In this document: one piece after another, positions 1 to 11,699 of the stretch
Layout: each line of letters opens with the position of its first letter
How positions within the stretch are numbered: position 1 is the first letter of the stretch
Assembly: GCA_036346405.1 (NCBI GenBank)
Contig: CM070563.1
Location: forward strand, 18,085,022 to 18,149,021
DNA: 64,000 bases
Origin: Phyllostachys edulis
Lineage: Eukaryota > Streptophyta > Magnoliopsida > Poales > Poaceae
Direction of reading: 5' to 3'
Program-made: the position numbers and the translations under genes
Notes under the pieces: generated by a model
Databases searched by the model: none
What the model was told of the DNA's origin: nothing
What the model saw: only the letters and a program-made list of their open reading frames with translations

Positions 1-61
1 TACCCAAGCCCCCTAACGCTGACAAGCCGGTCAAAGACTCGAGTTTTAATTCCTGCATTAT

Positions 62-830
62 TTGGCCATTCGCTCGCTCGATTGCCCCATTACTTTGGGG
101 ATGGGCGACAGAGGCGTAATGAGCTTGGTACTAACTCGTCAGAAAATTCTCAAATTTTGCGCTCAAAATTGTTTACCATTATCTGTGATTATTAGACTTG
201 GGACACCAAACCGAGTAATCACGCTTCTCATCATGAACCGTTTTGTGGCTTCTGTTGTTATCCCAGTCACAGGTTCGGCTTCGATCCATTTTGTGAACGT
301 ATCAATAGCCACAAAAAAGAACTCGAAGCCTCCTGGAGCTCTTGGGAACGGTCCTAGGATATCGAGACCCTAGGATGCAAAAGGCCAAGATAAAGGGATT
401 ATTTGTAATACCCGAAATTTGGTTGGTGTATTTGCTCGCTATGAAACCGCATTGTACACATTTCTTAACCAATTATTTGGCATCAGAGGGTCATTGCACA
501 AGAAAATCCTTGTCGAAAGGCTTTTCCAACCAACGCTCTATAGGAAGCATGAGTTCCACAGATGCCCCGTGAATGTCGTGAAGGAGGTTTAGTCCTTCTC
601 TCATGGTATGCATCACATGAGTACCCCTTGAGTACCTCGCTTATAGAGGACTCCTTCGACCAAAGTATACATTTTGGCCTTTCGGGATAAACGATCGGCT
701 TTGAGATCGTCGTCGGCTACGGAACCCGTCTGAAGATACTTGTAGATGGGGTCCATCCAAGTATCCTCGTAATCTAGAGAGGCTGTCTCAACAGGAGATG
801 TCTCTGGTATGTTCACCAGAGACGGCTTTT
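62..830 (-). pseudogene. gypsy integrase region
   Basis: Reading the minus strand across frames gives the integrase N-terminal linker (YKYLQTG, ADRLSRKAKMYTLVEGVLYKRG), then a zinc-binding segment, then catalytic-core sequence near 190-370 (FILAF..LGSRYPRTVPK, FCGY, KMDRS) equivalent to the usual 'GLDILGPF...FTKWIEA' stretch. Integrase inserts the cDNA copy into the genome. The frame changes several times and stops interrupt it, so no functional protein is expected. The C-terminal end lies beyond base 1. Confidence 0.75.
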
Positions 831-1300
831 GGAGTTGCTCCAAGAAAACTCCTTTTGGTACTTGTGATCGGGAAGAAGCTATCCAAGCAAGCTGGTCTGC
901 GAGGAAATTATCTTTTCGATGGATAAATTGTACCTCGAAACCGAAAAAATGCTTTTCAAGCTTTCAAACTTCCGATAAGTACCAACACATGGTCGAATTA
1001 GAGCACTGGTACTCTTTTCGGACCTGGTTCACAACTAGTTGAGAGTCTCCTCTCATGAGTAGTCGTCGAACCGCGAGTGCTTTCATAGCTCGTGATGTCA
1101 AGCTAGTAAATCTTCGTGACTCGCCACGTTGTTAGTGGCCTGAAAGTTTAACTGTATGGCATACTTTAAGGTCTCTCGCTAGGAGATTCCAAGACCACCT
1201 AGCCCCCGAGCCACTTAAAGTAAATGACTCCGTCAAAGTACATCGCCCACTTGTCGTGGGTATCAGATCGGGATCCCAATGTGTTCAGATTTGTCCATTC
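830..1300 (-). pseudogene. gypsy RNase H domain
   Basis: Minus-strand sequence near 1220-1330 encodes FVAEWTNLNTLGSRSDTHD followed by WAMYFDG, the start of a Ty3-type RNase H domain that normally reads W.(L/M)YFDGS. It continues in other frames through GDSQLVVNQV-like sequence near 1040 and a basic segment near 910-960, and then meets the integrase. RNase H degrades the RNA strand during reverse transcription. The frame is broken, so this is a relic. Confidence 0.72.
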
Positions 1301-1878
1301 GGCGACAAAAGTCCGCCAAGATCTAGGATTTAATGGCCGTTCGACAGAAATGGAGGTCGAACTCCCAAGTTCTCTTCGACCATTTAGACATGCATCCCGC
1401 CGCTTCCTATTTTGGAGGATTACTCCCAAGGGAAACTCAGACGCACACAATTATCTTGTGCTACCAAAATAATGCCGCAGCTTTCTCGAAGACATGAGGA
1501 GGGCATAGAGAGCTTTTGGACCTAAGGGTAACGCTCCTTAGGTCCGTCAAAACTTCACTTACGAAGTACATCGGTCGCTGAACGTGTTCACGTTTCTACG
1601 ACTAGTACTACGCCACTTCGTGGCGCGGCAACTAGATAAATTAAGAGCGTCTCTTCCGGTTTTGGGAAACTAGAACAGAGCACTCAGAAGATATCTCTTG
1701 ACATCCTCGAAGAAGCGTTTGCCTCTTCCGACCACTTAAACCCTCATGTTTCCTTAGAAGTTTGAAGAAAGGTAGTCCTTTTTCCCCAAGCGCATATGAA
1801 ACGACTTAAAGCCGCCATGCACCCTGTGAGCTTTTGGACTTTTTTTTTGTGGTTGGAGAGCGATTTGAACAATGGCCT

Positions 1879-2469
1879 TTATCTTTTCGGATTTGCTTCG
1901 ATTCCTCGTACGGAGACCAAGAATCCAAGCAATTTTCCCGAAGAGACTCTAAACACACACTTCTCAGGATTGAGTTTTAAGTGGTTTTTTCTGAGGTTGT
2001 CGAACGTCTCCTGCAAGTCTGAAACATGATCAAGCCGTTTGATGCTTTTTACGACTAGATCATCAACATAGGCTTCCAAATTTTGGCCTAGTTGAGGTGA
2101 AAAAGTCGATTGCATCAAACGTTGAAAAGAAGCGCCAGCATTTTTTAGACCAAATGGCATTTTGACATAGCAAAATATACCAAATGGAGTAATAAATGTG
2201 GTCTTCTCTTCATCTTCTAGACACATATTTATCTGGTGGTAGCCAGAATATGCATTTAGAAAACTTAATGTTTCACAACCAGCAGTAGAGTCAACCAACT
2301 GATCGATACGAGGTAAAGGGAAATCATCTTTTGGACAAGCTTTATTAAGATCAGTGAAGTCTTCGCATATTCGCCACTTGCCGTTAGACTTCCTAACCAT
2401 TACAGGGTTGGCCAACCACTCTGGATGGTCGACTTCTCTTATAAAGCCTGCTTTAAGTAGCTTGTCCAA
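1879..2469 (-). pseudogene. gypsy reverse transcriptase domain
   Basis: A 196-codon open frame carries the RT fingers and palm: LLKAGFIREVDHPEWLANPV, MVRKSNGKWRICEDFTDLN, KACPKDDFPLPRIDQLVD, then FLNAYSGYHQI, TTFITPFGIFCYVKMPFGLKNA and the catalytic YVDDLVVKS. This is the Ty3/gypsy RT core. The first aspartate block reads FLNAYSGYHQ where most copies have FLDAYSGYHQ, so one catalytic aspartate is changed to asparagine. The frame closes before the RT thumb, and RNase H follows in other frames. It is the best preserved domain of this element but is unlikely to be active. Confidence 0.9.
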
Positions 2470-2652
2470 TTCTGACCTTATAACATCTCGTCAATCAGGG
2501 GCAAATCTCTGTAATTTTTGTTTTACGGGTACTTTGTTAGGCCGTAAAGCTAGCCTGTGCTCGATCACTTTCTTGGGGACTCCGGGCATATCGGATGCTT
2601 GCCACGAGAAGACATCTGCGTTTGCTCGGAGGAAAGTGATGAGGGCGTCTTC

Positions 2653-3335
2653 CTACTTGGGGTCGGAAGTATCCCCGATGCGAACAGTCTTCGAAGGTTC
2701 CTCCTGATCCAGGGGAACCTCTTTGACTTGGTCGTTCGGCTTGGGAGCAACTTTAGGCTTCGAGTTCTTGGTGGAAGGCTGCCCTTTTTCTTCCTGAGCT
2801 AGTATTTGACCTACCATCACGAGGGATCGACGGTCACACGTATGCGCCATCTTCTTATCATAGTTAATTGTGATTACTCCTTTGGGATCTGGCATCTTAA
2901 GACATTGATAGCCATAATGAGTTGCCATTAAGAATTTTGCCAAAGCTGGTCGTCCGAGTATGGCGTTATATGCCGTATCGAAATCGACCACATCAATGGA
3001 GATCTTCTCTGTCCTGAAATTACTTGGTGAACCAAATGTTAAAGGAAGGGAAACTTGACCAATGGGTTTGGCCGAAGACCCTGGTACAATACCATGAAAT
3101 GAATATCTTATCGGTCTTACCTTGGTCCTGGGTACTTGCATTTCGTCCAGGGTACTCATAAACAGGATGTTTAACGAGCTTCCACCATCAATCAACACTT
3201 CGATTCACTCGACGCTTATTGATGGTGGGTTCACCACGATCGAAAACCACCGAATTCAGTCGAAGGATCGGCAATCACCCTTCTCGAAGAGATGGTGACT
3301 TCCACCACTTGATTTTTTATTGACAAGAGGGGAGT
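2653..3335 (-). pseudogene. gypsy aspartic protease region
   Basis: A 181-codon frame starts with MLIDGGSSLNIL, matching the active-site block of the retropepsin-like proteases of Tat-type elements (D-G-G-S-S in place of D-T/S-G). It continues with FDTAYNAILGRPALAKF, the conserved Y-N-(A/L)-I-L-G-R-P flap and helix region, and ends in a lysine-rich linker (QEEKGQPSTKNSKPK) toward RT. The protease would cut the polyprotein. The coding sequence is interrupted upstream at 3335 by the solo LTR insertion. Confidence 0.85.
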
Positions 3336-6300
3336 TGTAACATCCCAAATTTCCTGAGTTTTTGAAAGTTTTGAAAACTTTAAAAACTAACCATTTGGTT
3401 TTATTAAATTGATAAAGCTTAAACTAAAATTTAAAATTTTAAAAGCAATTTAATTTGAATTAAATTAAAACTTCAATTAATTCAAAACTTGGTTTAATTG
3501 AGTTTCTAGATCTTAATTGGTTTTAAAAATCAAAAGTACTATTTTAAACTTTCTCCGGTTTTTGTTGGATTTTAAAGTTGGTTTTTCCTTTTACCTTATG
3601 TTAAAATAATTAATTGCAAAAATTAAAAGCAATAGTTAAGTGAAAATATTTTTACTAAGTTCTAAATAATTCAAGGGATTTACGTGAATTTTCCTAGAAT
3701 TTTGGATGGCTTAAGCTATTTTCTAAAAATGCTTTTCCTTTTACGTATTTTCTAAAATAAAAAAAATCCTCGATTTTCTCCTCCCTCTTGGGCGATTTCC
3801 TCCAACTTAGTTGTTGTTTTCCATCGCGTGGCCCCTCCTGCCCAGCCACACCGTCTGCGAACACCCCGATCGAGCTCGTCCGATCAAAATTGGACGACCC
3901 ACGCCATCACGCCTCCCCCCTAATCCTCTCTCTCTCTTCGCCAAGGCCCGCCTTGTCGGCCCACTCTAAGTCATCTTCTTCCTCCCATCAGCCTTGCCCT
4001 GTGTCCCTTCGCCCGTGATTTTTTCGCCGAGCCGCCGCCTCGCTTTGCCCTAGCGCCTATCCCCGCTCGTGCAGTGTCGCACCGCCTTGCCCCGCCTCCG
4101 CCGCACCCATGCGCCCCGCTTTCCCCTCTTCTCCGCGCGGTCAAGCTGGACCCCCCCCTCGCTCGCCATTAATGGCCGGCGACACCTCTCCTCCTCCTCC
4201 TCCTCCGGGTCTCCCGAGGCCTATTTAAGAGAGCATCGAGCGCGCCTCCTCTCTCTCTATTTCCCTCTCCTCCCCGCCTCTCCGCTCACTTCGGCGCCAT
4301 TGCCGAGTTTTAGCGCCGTCGCGACCCACCGCCACCACCATCAAGCCTCCTCTGGCGCTGTCGACCACACCACCAAGCACCGCTCGCACACGGCCTTTTT
4401 GGTGCGCGCTCTCGCCCTTAGAGATCACCGGAACCCGCCGCCGCCGCCACCTTCCTCGCTCATCGCTGGTCTCTGTGGCCAAGATCATCAAGACCTTGCG
4501 CACCCAACTCCCCGTGAGCTCCTCTTGTTGGGTGTCCTCCTGCGCCGCCAAGCGCCTCAATCATTGGCGACCATCGGCCGAGCGCCTTGCCGCCCTCGGT
4601 GCTAAGGTGGATTCGCCACTGTGGCGCCAAGTCACGCCATCGTGACCACATCCCCCTGGCGACATGGCTACCTAGTCAGCGAGCCGAGTGGATTTCCCGA
4701 TTTTCCTTTTGAAAAATAATTCGAAAAATGAGGAAAATCTCCATTTCATCATTTTATGTGTTTTTCAAATTTCGTTTGGCCATAACTTCTTCATTCGAAC
4801 TCTGATTCGAGTGATTCAAATTTCTAAATTCCTTGTCTTCCTACTAGTATTTATTTAGTATTTATTTGGATTTTATTTGGAGTTGTTTTATTTATTTAGC
4901 TTTGTTCACACGTATAGATTCTGGTGTTTTGGAAGACTTCGTGGATCCGACGACCGAAGCACCTCTACTCTTCAATGAAGGCAAGTCGTAGACCTTTGAT
5001 CATATTGAACCCATCTTTATAAAAGTATATTATTTGATATAAATATGCATTGCTAATTTTATAATAAATGGTTTCGGGAATAATTAATTACCTAATTGTC
5101 TTTATGCCTCCTTGATAAATTGTGAACGACATGTATCCTTGAATGACATAAATCCTTGAACACCCTAGGATGGATAATTATTAGTTGGACATTATTGTAC
5201 AACCAACATGGGTGCGTATTATGCTTAGCCATGCTTTAGTTATGCGATGGTCTCGGGATCACATACTCAAAAATGATTGAACTTGACTTAATGATATATG
5301 GAACTATGGTGCGATACCATCATTGCAAACAAGTAGTGCGAGATCACCGTTGTGTCAATTGTGGTGCGATGCCGTTGCTATTAAAAATTGTTGTGCCATG
5401 GCAAGGGTTGTCACTTGGCCGGGTTGAACAAAAATGATTTATGCTCGGACGAGTGGGTGGTGGAAAAGGTGGGTGCGTACACATTTGGAATGTGGAAGCG
5501 TCTCATCTGAGCAACCAACTAAGGACTTAACCTTGAACCATTGATCTAGGCCTCAACCGTACAACCACATGTCTAGACTGGGATAGACCTGGCCGACTAA
5601 TTAGCAATGTTTTGGTTCGGTTCTGTGTTGGTTGGGAATGGTGCAAGAGGGGGGCCCGTAACGGTAACCCCTTAGCAAATGTAACCGAGTCAAAATAGAA
5701 CTTTGTAAAAGCCTTGTCACATGCTCTAGGCCTGCTACCTAAAGTAGTGGCGGTGGCATAGAATTATCTTAGAACAAACTAGAGAATTCGTGTCTTGTGG
5801 GTCAAGTTTGCATAAACTCTCTGAGAGTGTAAAAACTATTCAATAGCCGTGTCCCGGTTATGGACATGCACAGTGATTTCACACAAGGGTAGATCTTTTG
5901 TCGAAAATGTTGAAATGGGTTGGTCGAATCTTGTAGATGGTTGATGGTTGGGTAGTGAACCGGGTGTTCACTAGTTGTTTCAAAGAAAATTTCTTACTTA
6001 TGTATTAATCTTTTAAATTGTGCTTTGCCATTTACTTCTTGTATTTAAATGTTAAATATTGCTTTCTGCAAAATAGCCATAAAGCTATCCTTGCCAAACC
6101 TTGCATGAATATTACTTGCATACATTTCCCTGCAACTTGCTGAGTACATTCAAAGTACTCACGGCTTTATGCCCTCTGGTTGATCGATCAATGAAGAAGA
6201 ACACGGAAGTACCGAGGTTCTCTGAGGAAGACTACTTGAAGACTATGCGAATTAGGTCGCGTCCTTCACTCGATTACTGTGGGCATATTGGGTGACCTCC

Positions 6301-6540
6301 ACCGGATGTTTGGTTTCCGCTGCAAGCTCTCTTTTTGTTGCTAAGCCCTGTGTGGCAAACTTTGTAAGACTTGACCATAAGGTCCTTTTGCTATTAAATA
6401 TTAATTTTTCTGCTTCATCTTTAGTTTGGTTGTGCGGTTTTGATTACCCCAATGTTAGAAGCTGTGCACTAGCTCTTGATCCAGGGAATAGTGCAGTTAT
6501 ACACAGAGGGTCCTAGATCCGGAGATCTAGGGTCCCAACA
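3336..6540 (+). mobile_element. Solo LTR, 3205 bp, inserted in the gypsy element
   Basis: Starts TGTAACATCCC and ends GGGTCCCAACA (TG...CA termini), flanked by a 4-bp duplication GAGT at 3332-3335 and 6541-6544. Gypsy protease ends at its left edge and gypsy gag resumes at its right edge. A GC-rich segment sits at 3780-4680 behind a TATA-like box, and a 'ggcaagt' block (4980) and an 'acttgctgagta' block (6136) show the forward orientation shared by the other TGTAACA LTRs here. No internal domain is present, so it is a recombined solo LTR. The long open frames in it (for example 4069-4605) are GC-rich leader sequence, not genes. Confidence 0.88.
4222..4229 (+). promoter_or_regulatory. Putative TATA box of the solo LTR
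   Basis: TATTTAAG lies within a GC-rich stretch immediately before a pyrimidine-rich leader, as expected for the U3/R border of a long grass LTR. Assignment is by position and composition only. Confidence 0.4.
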
Positions 6541-6544
6541 GAGT

Positions 6545-7505
6545 CAATGGAGTTTACCTCGCGTTATTGCCTTAAGGTGTCGTCTTGACTCGTATGCCGA
6601 TGATGCCCCGAAGATGTGCTCGATGGTGTGCTCAGGATCTTGGAACGACATGTCCTCGTTGTCGTCCGACTATGTACGACCACTGGCTTGCCCTACTTCT
6701 TCGACGGTAGGAAGTGGTCCTTTACCATTGTAGTAGTCTTCGAGTTTTTGTTGGAAAACCCGGCAATTGCGAAGGTCATGCCCTTCCTTTTTGTGGAAAG
6801 GGCACCACCTAGGCTTGTCGTTCTTCCATTCGGGGCGCTTACCTTTTCCTCGATCGGAGTATTGTTTGGCAGTTCATGGCTCCTTATCACTTACGGCCAG
6901 GATCTCCTTAGAAGGATTGGCTTGAGGTTTTTGTCCCTTTGCCTTGTTCTTGGATTTCTTGGCCTTCTTATCCTTCTTTTTGCTACCTTCGCCATTCTCC
7001 TGAGGGAGCTGGTCTTCTCGATCGATGATCTTGGTCCACTCAACCGCTACGTCAGCAGTAGCATATCGATCAGCCATCTCGAAGAGTTCGGCTATAGTAG
7101 TGGGAGGGTTTAAAGCGATGTCCTCGGTGATCCTTCTGCTGCGGACTCCCTGTTTGAAGGCTCGATATGAATCGTCGAAAACCTCGGGAATAGAATGCGA
7201 ACTTTGTAAACGTCGATGAATTGGCGTAGTGTTTTGTGGTCGTTTTGTCGTATCCTGTGCCGGTCGTCCTCCTTTCTGGGGCTATCGTAGGTGCCCTGGA
7301 AATTAGGCAGCAACAGATCACAGAGGTGTTGCCACGAGTAGATCGACTCGACTGGTTGGTTTAATAACCACGATCGAGCAGACCCTTCGAGTACAGTCGG
7401 AAGGTAATTTGCCATGACGCGCTCTCCTCCTCCTGCTGCTCGGATAGCGGTTGTGTAGATCTGAAGGAACTCGATTGGATTTTGAGACCCATCAAATTTC
7501 TCCAT
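6545..7505 (-). pseudogene. gypsy gag, core and nucleocapsid part
   Basis: The frame at 7110-7505 reads MEKFDGSQNPIEFLQIYTT, then RVMANYLP.VLEGSARSWLLNQP and LCDLLLPNFQGTY, the retrotrans_gag domain. Toward the left, in shifted frames, follow a basic linker (6874-7077, lysine-rich) and a nucleocapsid-like motif near 6780-6840 (WCPFHKKEGHDLRNC, then QKLEDYYNGKGP) with a single C-x2-H-x4-H-x4-C-like cluster. Gag forms the virus-like particle that packages the RNA. Several frameshifts are present, and the coding strand passes into the solo LTR at 6540. Confidence 0.85.
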
Positions 7506-8966
7506 GTTCCCTGGTCAAAATCGTGGCAGCTAGTGAACTGCTCAAAGGTCAGGCGAGAATGCCCGACATCCGGTAATCACGTCGTAACGCCTCCTTTGTA
7601 GAAAAGAGGGATTAACGTCACCAGGCGATCGTACTCGACAATACCCAGCGAGGGGTGAATCTGACTTATAGTAAGTCTCGATCCTACGAGGGTAATGCTC
7701 CTCATACCTTGTCTGCTATTGCAGACCTCTCGATTGGAGTGGTGAGTGATCACCTCTCCTAGGAGTTTTATGGTCATCAGGCATTCGAGGAACTCTTTTC
7801 CGAACTGGAGTGCGATGCACCTTGCGGTGATCTCCATGCGGCAAGTTATTCGATTGACTGGAAGCTAATGGAGTCGTATTGCCACGACTTCCTGAATGAT
7901 GTCGGTGAGGTCGTTCGAGCTTGTTCATCGTACTCCGCAACCTTCGTGCGATCTCTTCGGCGAAGAGGTCGTAGCCAGGTGCTTGGGCAAGTTCTCGAGA
8001 TGGGTTCTCGAGTAGGTCGTTGATATGCTGAAGTTCCTGAGCTTCTTCCGACTGGTATTGAGTGCGCCCAAGCAATTTTCTCTGGGCTGCGACTCATTTC
8101 CGTCGGTTTGTTTCAGAATCATTCATACCTGATCCTTGAGCTTGCCTTAATGGAGTGCGATGATCTCGAGGATTTCCCTCACGTTCATCAGAGTATGGAC
8201 TCTGGTCGTCGTCAGAGGTGTCTTTGTCATTGCCACGAGCGGTCGTAGGGAGTGATCTTCGGGGAGCATCTGCAGCCTTGTCTCTGGGAATGTTATGGCT
8301 ACCTGAGGGTAGGACGAAGACCTCCTGTTGATGATCTCCACTTGCGCTAGAGGCCCCCTCGCTTGAGGAGTCGTCGAATGACACCATCTGGCGACTTGGA
8401 GCAAACCCCTCCAGGAAGGGGAATTACGGGTTATAACCATCTCCGTCGGCAAGCGGGTCCTGCGTTGGGATGGTCAAACTCATAGGAAGAGCATGTTCGA
8501 TCGCATCCTTCGCTGGGCTACCCGGAGAGAGAGAATCACCCGATGCCGATGAAGATTCGGAATTGTGACTTCCAGGAGTTGTCGCGCCAGGTCGGATTGT
8601 CTTAGGCGGACTTGGACATTTGGAGAGGGAGCCCTCGCCGTGCCCTGAGTCTACCTTGGGACAGCCCTCATTGTGGTTGGATTGACCCTTGTCCTCTGAG
8701 GAAACTGGTTCCCCATCTGGACGTATAGTTGTGGGGGATAAGGATCCCTCCTCAACTCCATCGATGGTAAAGTCTCCTAGAGAAAGATCTCCGGTGGCGA
8801 CATCACCATCAGATGATGCATCACTCGGCTCGTAATCGAAGCCGGCATCCATGTCGATATCTGCATACTCGGCCAAGTTGAACCAGTTCTCCTCGTTCCA
8901 CTCTCCTCCCATAAGAGCATGAGAATTGGAAAAACAAAGGAAAGCTGATGACTTGAAGATCCCCAT
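7506..8966 (-). pseudogene. gypsy gag, N-terminal acidic part
   Basis: An ATG at 8964-8966 sits inside the primer-site region and opens a frame MGIFKSSAFLCFSNSHALMGG followed by an acidic, serine-rich stretch (EYADIDMDAGFDYEPSDASSDGD) to 8424. After frameshifts the sequence continues through SSEGASSASGDHQQEVFVLPSG (8094-8387) and an Arg/His-rich segment (7716-8075) to the gag core. A long acidic, low-complexity gag N-terminus is usual for Tat-lineage elements. The upstream part of the 8424-9110 open frame lies in the LTR and is not coding. Confidence 0.7.
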
Positions 8967-8977
8967 GGTCGGCGCCA
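8965..8977 (-). other. Primer binding site of the gypsy element
   Basis: Minus strand reads TGGCGCCGACCAT two bases inside the LTR end at 8980. The 3' eight bases would pair with a tRNA ending CGGCGCCA (tRNA-Asp-like). The tRNA identity is inferred. Confidence 0.6.
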
Positions 8978-8979
8978 GC

Positions 8980-9780
8980 TGTTGGTGTTTTAGAACCGAA
9001 CTTATGTAATGATTGTTTGATTCGGGGGTTCCTCTAGGCTCAAAATCACACAGAGATGGAGACACTGGGATTTTTATACAGGTTCGGGCCTTCTCCTGGG
9101 AGAATAACAACCCTACTCCTGTGTGTATATATTGAGTATGCTGGATTACAAAGTGGGATCAAAGACTAGAGTATCGCGCTTCTAATCTTCTATTGTCCGT
9201 CTAATCTTCTGTCTTCCGTCCCCCTTTGCCCTGTTGATTCTTGCCTTTTATATCATCCACGGAGTGCACCATTGCATCTTGAATAAAGCCTCCTTGAAGC
9301 GCCCGGATCGTGGTCTTTGTTTTTAGAGAGTTATTATGGGGTCTTAACGTCCCCGTGCCAAGCAATTATCATCATAACAAAGGGTTAAGTCGTCTTTGTT
9401 ATTCGGCAATAACAGTGTAATTGATTACCATATCATGGGATACGGTACATGATGTTCCTTTATCAACTAGGCCCACATGTCTGTAAGTCTCGTCGACTGA
9501 GGACTTGTCGTAGAAAGGCTTACGACCAGTTGGTGGTCGTAGGAAAGCCTACGACCACGGACCAATCGTAGTAGAGCTTACGATTATGGGATAGTCATAG
9601 GAGGGCTTACGACTATGGGGTGGTCGCAGGAGGACCCACGACTACAGGGTGGTCGTAGGAGGACTTACGACCTATAGCTTCTCCCTTAAGAATATTAAGG
9701 GGTATATACAAAAGTTATATGACGTCATTAATACCTATAATATGAATTATAGATATATAATAAAATAAGGATTGTTATAT
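8980..9780 (-). repeat. 5' LTR of the gypsy element (outer edge approximate)
   Basis: Begins TGTTGGTG right after the primer site. It contains the 'tttttatacaggttcgggcc' type of R/U5 block at 9070-9092 that is common in grass gypsy LTRs, then a long AT-rich part. The matching LTR is outside the window, so the outer border cannot be fixed by comparison. Confidence 0.6.
9495..9675. repeat. Degenerate palindromic tandem repeats in the gypsy LTR
   Basis: About five units of 34-36 bp of the form 'ggtcgtaggagg(a)cttacgacc' follow each other. Each unit is itself an inverted repeat (gtcgtagg / cctacgac). Such arrays in U3 often act as enhancer-like repeats, but that role is inference. Confidence 0.7.
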
Positions 9781-9785
9781 CCTCC

Positions 9786-11023
9786 TCAGTTACGTACTCT
9801 TTCCAGAGAGACTGAGTATGGATTTTTACGATTAGCAGATGAAGAGTTATGAATTTTAGAAGGGTCACTGTCCAGTTTAGGTTCTGCTAGTTTGTCGTCA
9901 CAATTGATTAGATTGAATATTTGAATCTTGGGTTTTAGGAGTGCGGTTGAGAGCGTTGCAATTAGCATTGTATTACCTTGTCAAGCTTGTTTTGAGTAAA
10001 GTGCTTGTTGTAGGAGGAGAGGCTTCAGGGTTAATTGCACCTTCTCTACCTTCCAACGTGTTGCAACGCGTAAGGCAAGTATAGATTGAATTACCTTGAA
10101 TGTATGTTTGGTTCAAATCAAGTGTATAAGTGTGTCATGCTTGAATTATATGGATGATGAGTAATTCCGTTCTTACATGATTATGTGCATTGTTGATATC
10201 AATTTGCTTCTATGAGAGAATGCAACTATTGTTATTTATTTCATTTCAATCATTCATGCCTCACCCATGGGAGTGGGTAATGAAAGTCCCATCATTCCAA
10301 TATAGGCAAAATAAGTCCCATCATTCCAATTTGGGCAAATGGATCCTCGTGTGAAAGATTCTTCATACGAGCCTTGGATCCCCGCATTTTGATAATGTGG
10401 GCCTGAGTGAACACCGACGAGTGTTCACTGGCTATATCGGTATATCGAATGTAGTGGAATGCATTCTCATATTTTTATCAATTACATAGTATTTTCTTAT
10501 ATTCGAAACATTGAGAATGACCTGTCTTTGATTCGTTGTTTCGTGTCATTCAATTATATTTACTGAGTCGTGGATTCATTCTTGCAAGTCTTGTTTTGTT
10601 CTAGGTGAACTTTGAGGACAACACGCTTTGGGGAGGGAATAGCCCACATGAAGAACCTCACTATATCACTTAATTCACAATTTAGATAATAATTCTGTGA
10701 CTATTCTTCATTTGAGAACTATGGAATATAATAATTGGTTTCACGTTGTTTTCTATTGTTCGTCCTTAAGCTTTACATGCACTAGCTGATGATTTAAGTT
10801 TCTCCGGATATATTCATGATTTTGTTCCCGTTGAATAATACATTATAATCTGAAATTTAGAGTTTACCTGCTTGCTGAAATTTAAGTTATTTAGTGTAGT
10901 AGTACTTTTGTGTGTTGAAGTTTAGCTGTCAGTAGATGTTAAAATGTTAGAAACAACTTTTATTGTAGATTTATGTTAGAAGTTTAGGTAGCATCTTGGC
11001 TTTCGCATAGCTAGGGTGTTACA
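9786..11023 (+). repeat. Truncated LTR, same family as the 14351-24450 element
   Basis: The right end (taggtagcatcttggctttcgcatagctagggtgttaca region, 10985-11023) matches, in the opposite orientation, the end of the LTRs at 14351 and 21113 (taggtaacatcttggtttccgcatagcc..ggtgttaca). A 'ggcaagta' block (10072) and a 'gaggacaacacgctttggggagggaatag' block (10615-10644) are shared landmarks of these LTRs. The U3 half and the gene fragment present in the related element are missing. No target duplication is visible at the left edge. Confidence 0.6.
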
Positions 11024-11230
11024 TTCCCGTTCCGCTGCAAAAAGTTTATTTGTTTCTTTAGCCCTATATGGCAAGTTAAGTAAATAATTACCATCAGGTC
11101 CATTTATTATTAGTACTTGTTATTTTGAAATCTTTTTAGTTAAATCGATAAATTGATGGTATTTCATCGATGTTTCCTATGTGAGCTAGCTACTGATATG
11201 GAACTAGTTCAGAATACATGGAGGGTTTTG
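11024..11230 (+). repeat. LTR tail fragment
   Basis: The stretch 'gttccgctgcaa...gccctatatggcaagttaag' resembles 6315-6370 at the end of the solo LTR (gttccgctgcaagctct...gccctgtgtggcaaac). It is a fragment between the truncated LTR and the copia remnant. The exact junction with the copia RT is not clear. Confidence 0.45.
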
Positions 11231-11264
11231 GATGTGTAAATTCGGGTCCAGACAAGAAGCGGTC

Positions 11265-11665
11265 AAACCAAGCACGAGGGGCTTGCTTGAGCCCATTGAG
11301 AGAGCGACGAAGACAACAAACCATACCATCAGGGACAAAATGCTCAGAGGACGACTGGATGTATACCTCCTGACGCAAGTCGCCATTGAGAAATGCATTC
11401 TTAACGTCCAGCTGAGGGACGGACCACTGTCGAATAGAGGTCACATCAAAGAGAGTATGAACAGTGGTCATGTGGGTGACATGAGCGAAAGTCTCATCGT
11501 AGTCACGACTATGCTCCTACTAAAAATCACGCGCCATAATACGAGCCTTGTAGTGCTCAAGAGATCCATCCAAGCGGGTCTTGATCTTGTGTACCTACTT
11601 GCACATGACAGGAGTGACATGCACAGGTAAGAGTATAAGATCCCAAGTGCCAGTAAAGTACAAAG
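11265..11665 (-). pseudogene. copia reverse transcriptase, N-terminal part
   Basis: Across two frames the minus strand reads GTWDL..LPVHVTPV.CK, VHKIKTR.DGSLEHYKARI (11468-11680), then QWSVPQLDVKNAFLNGDLRQ, VCCLRRSLNGLKQAPRAWFDRF (11190-11471). These are the first RT blocks of Ty1/copia Pol, including the first catalytic aspartate in QLDVKNAFLNG. The sequence then changes abruptly near 11265 to unrelated DNA; the YVDD block is absent. An in-frame stop after KARIMARDF and a frameshift also mark it as dead. Confidence 0.88.
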
Positions 11666-11699
11666 TAGCAATCTCCTCAAACATCACAAGTTGCCACTC

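Larger units (their letters stand above)
1..9780 (-). mobile_element. Ty3/gypsy retrotransposon, Tat-lineage type, partial, split by a solo LTR
   Basis: The minus strand carries, in order from the right, an LTR, a primer binding site, gag, aspartic protease, RT, RNase H and integrase, which is the gypsy order. The gag core (FDGSQNPIEFLQIY, then GSARSWLLNQP), the protease motif DGGSS and the RT motif YVDD fit the Tat lineage as I know it. The element runs off the left edge, so its other LTR is not in the window. A 3.2-kb solo LTR at 3336-6540 divides protease from the gag tail. Frameshifts and stops break all domains, so it is a dead copy. The outer edge of its LTR near 9780 is approximate. 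Confidence 0.88.

Noticed and set aside
4069..4605. 178-codon GC-rich open frame
   Set aside because: It lies in the leader of a solo LTR, has Ser/Pro/His low complexity, and similar GC-rich frames appear at the same place in every related LTR here.
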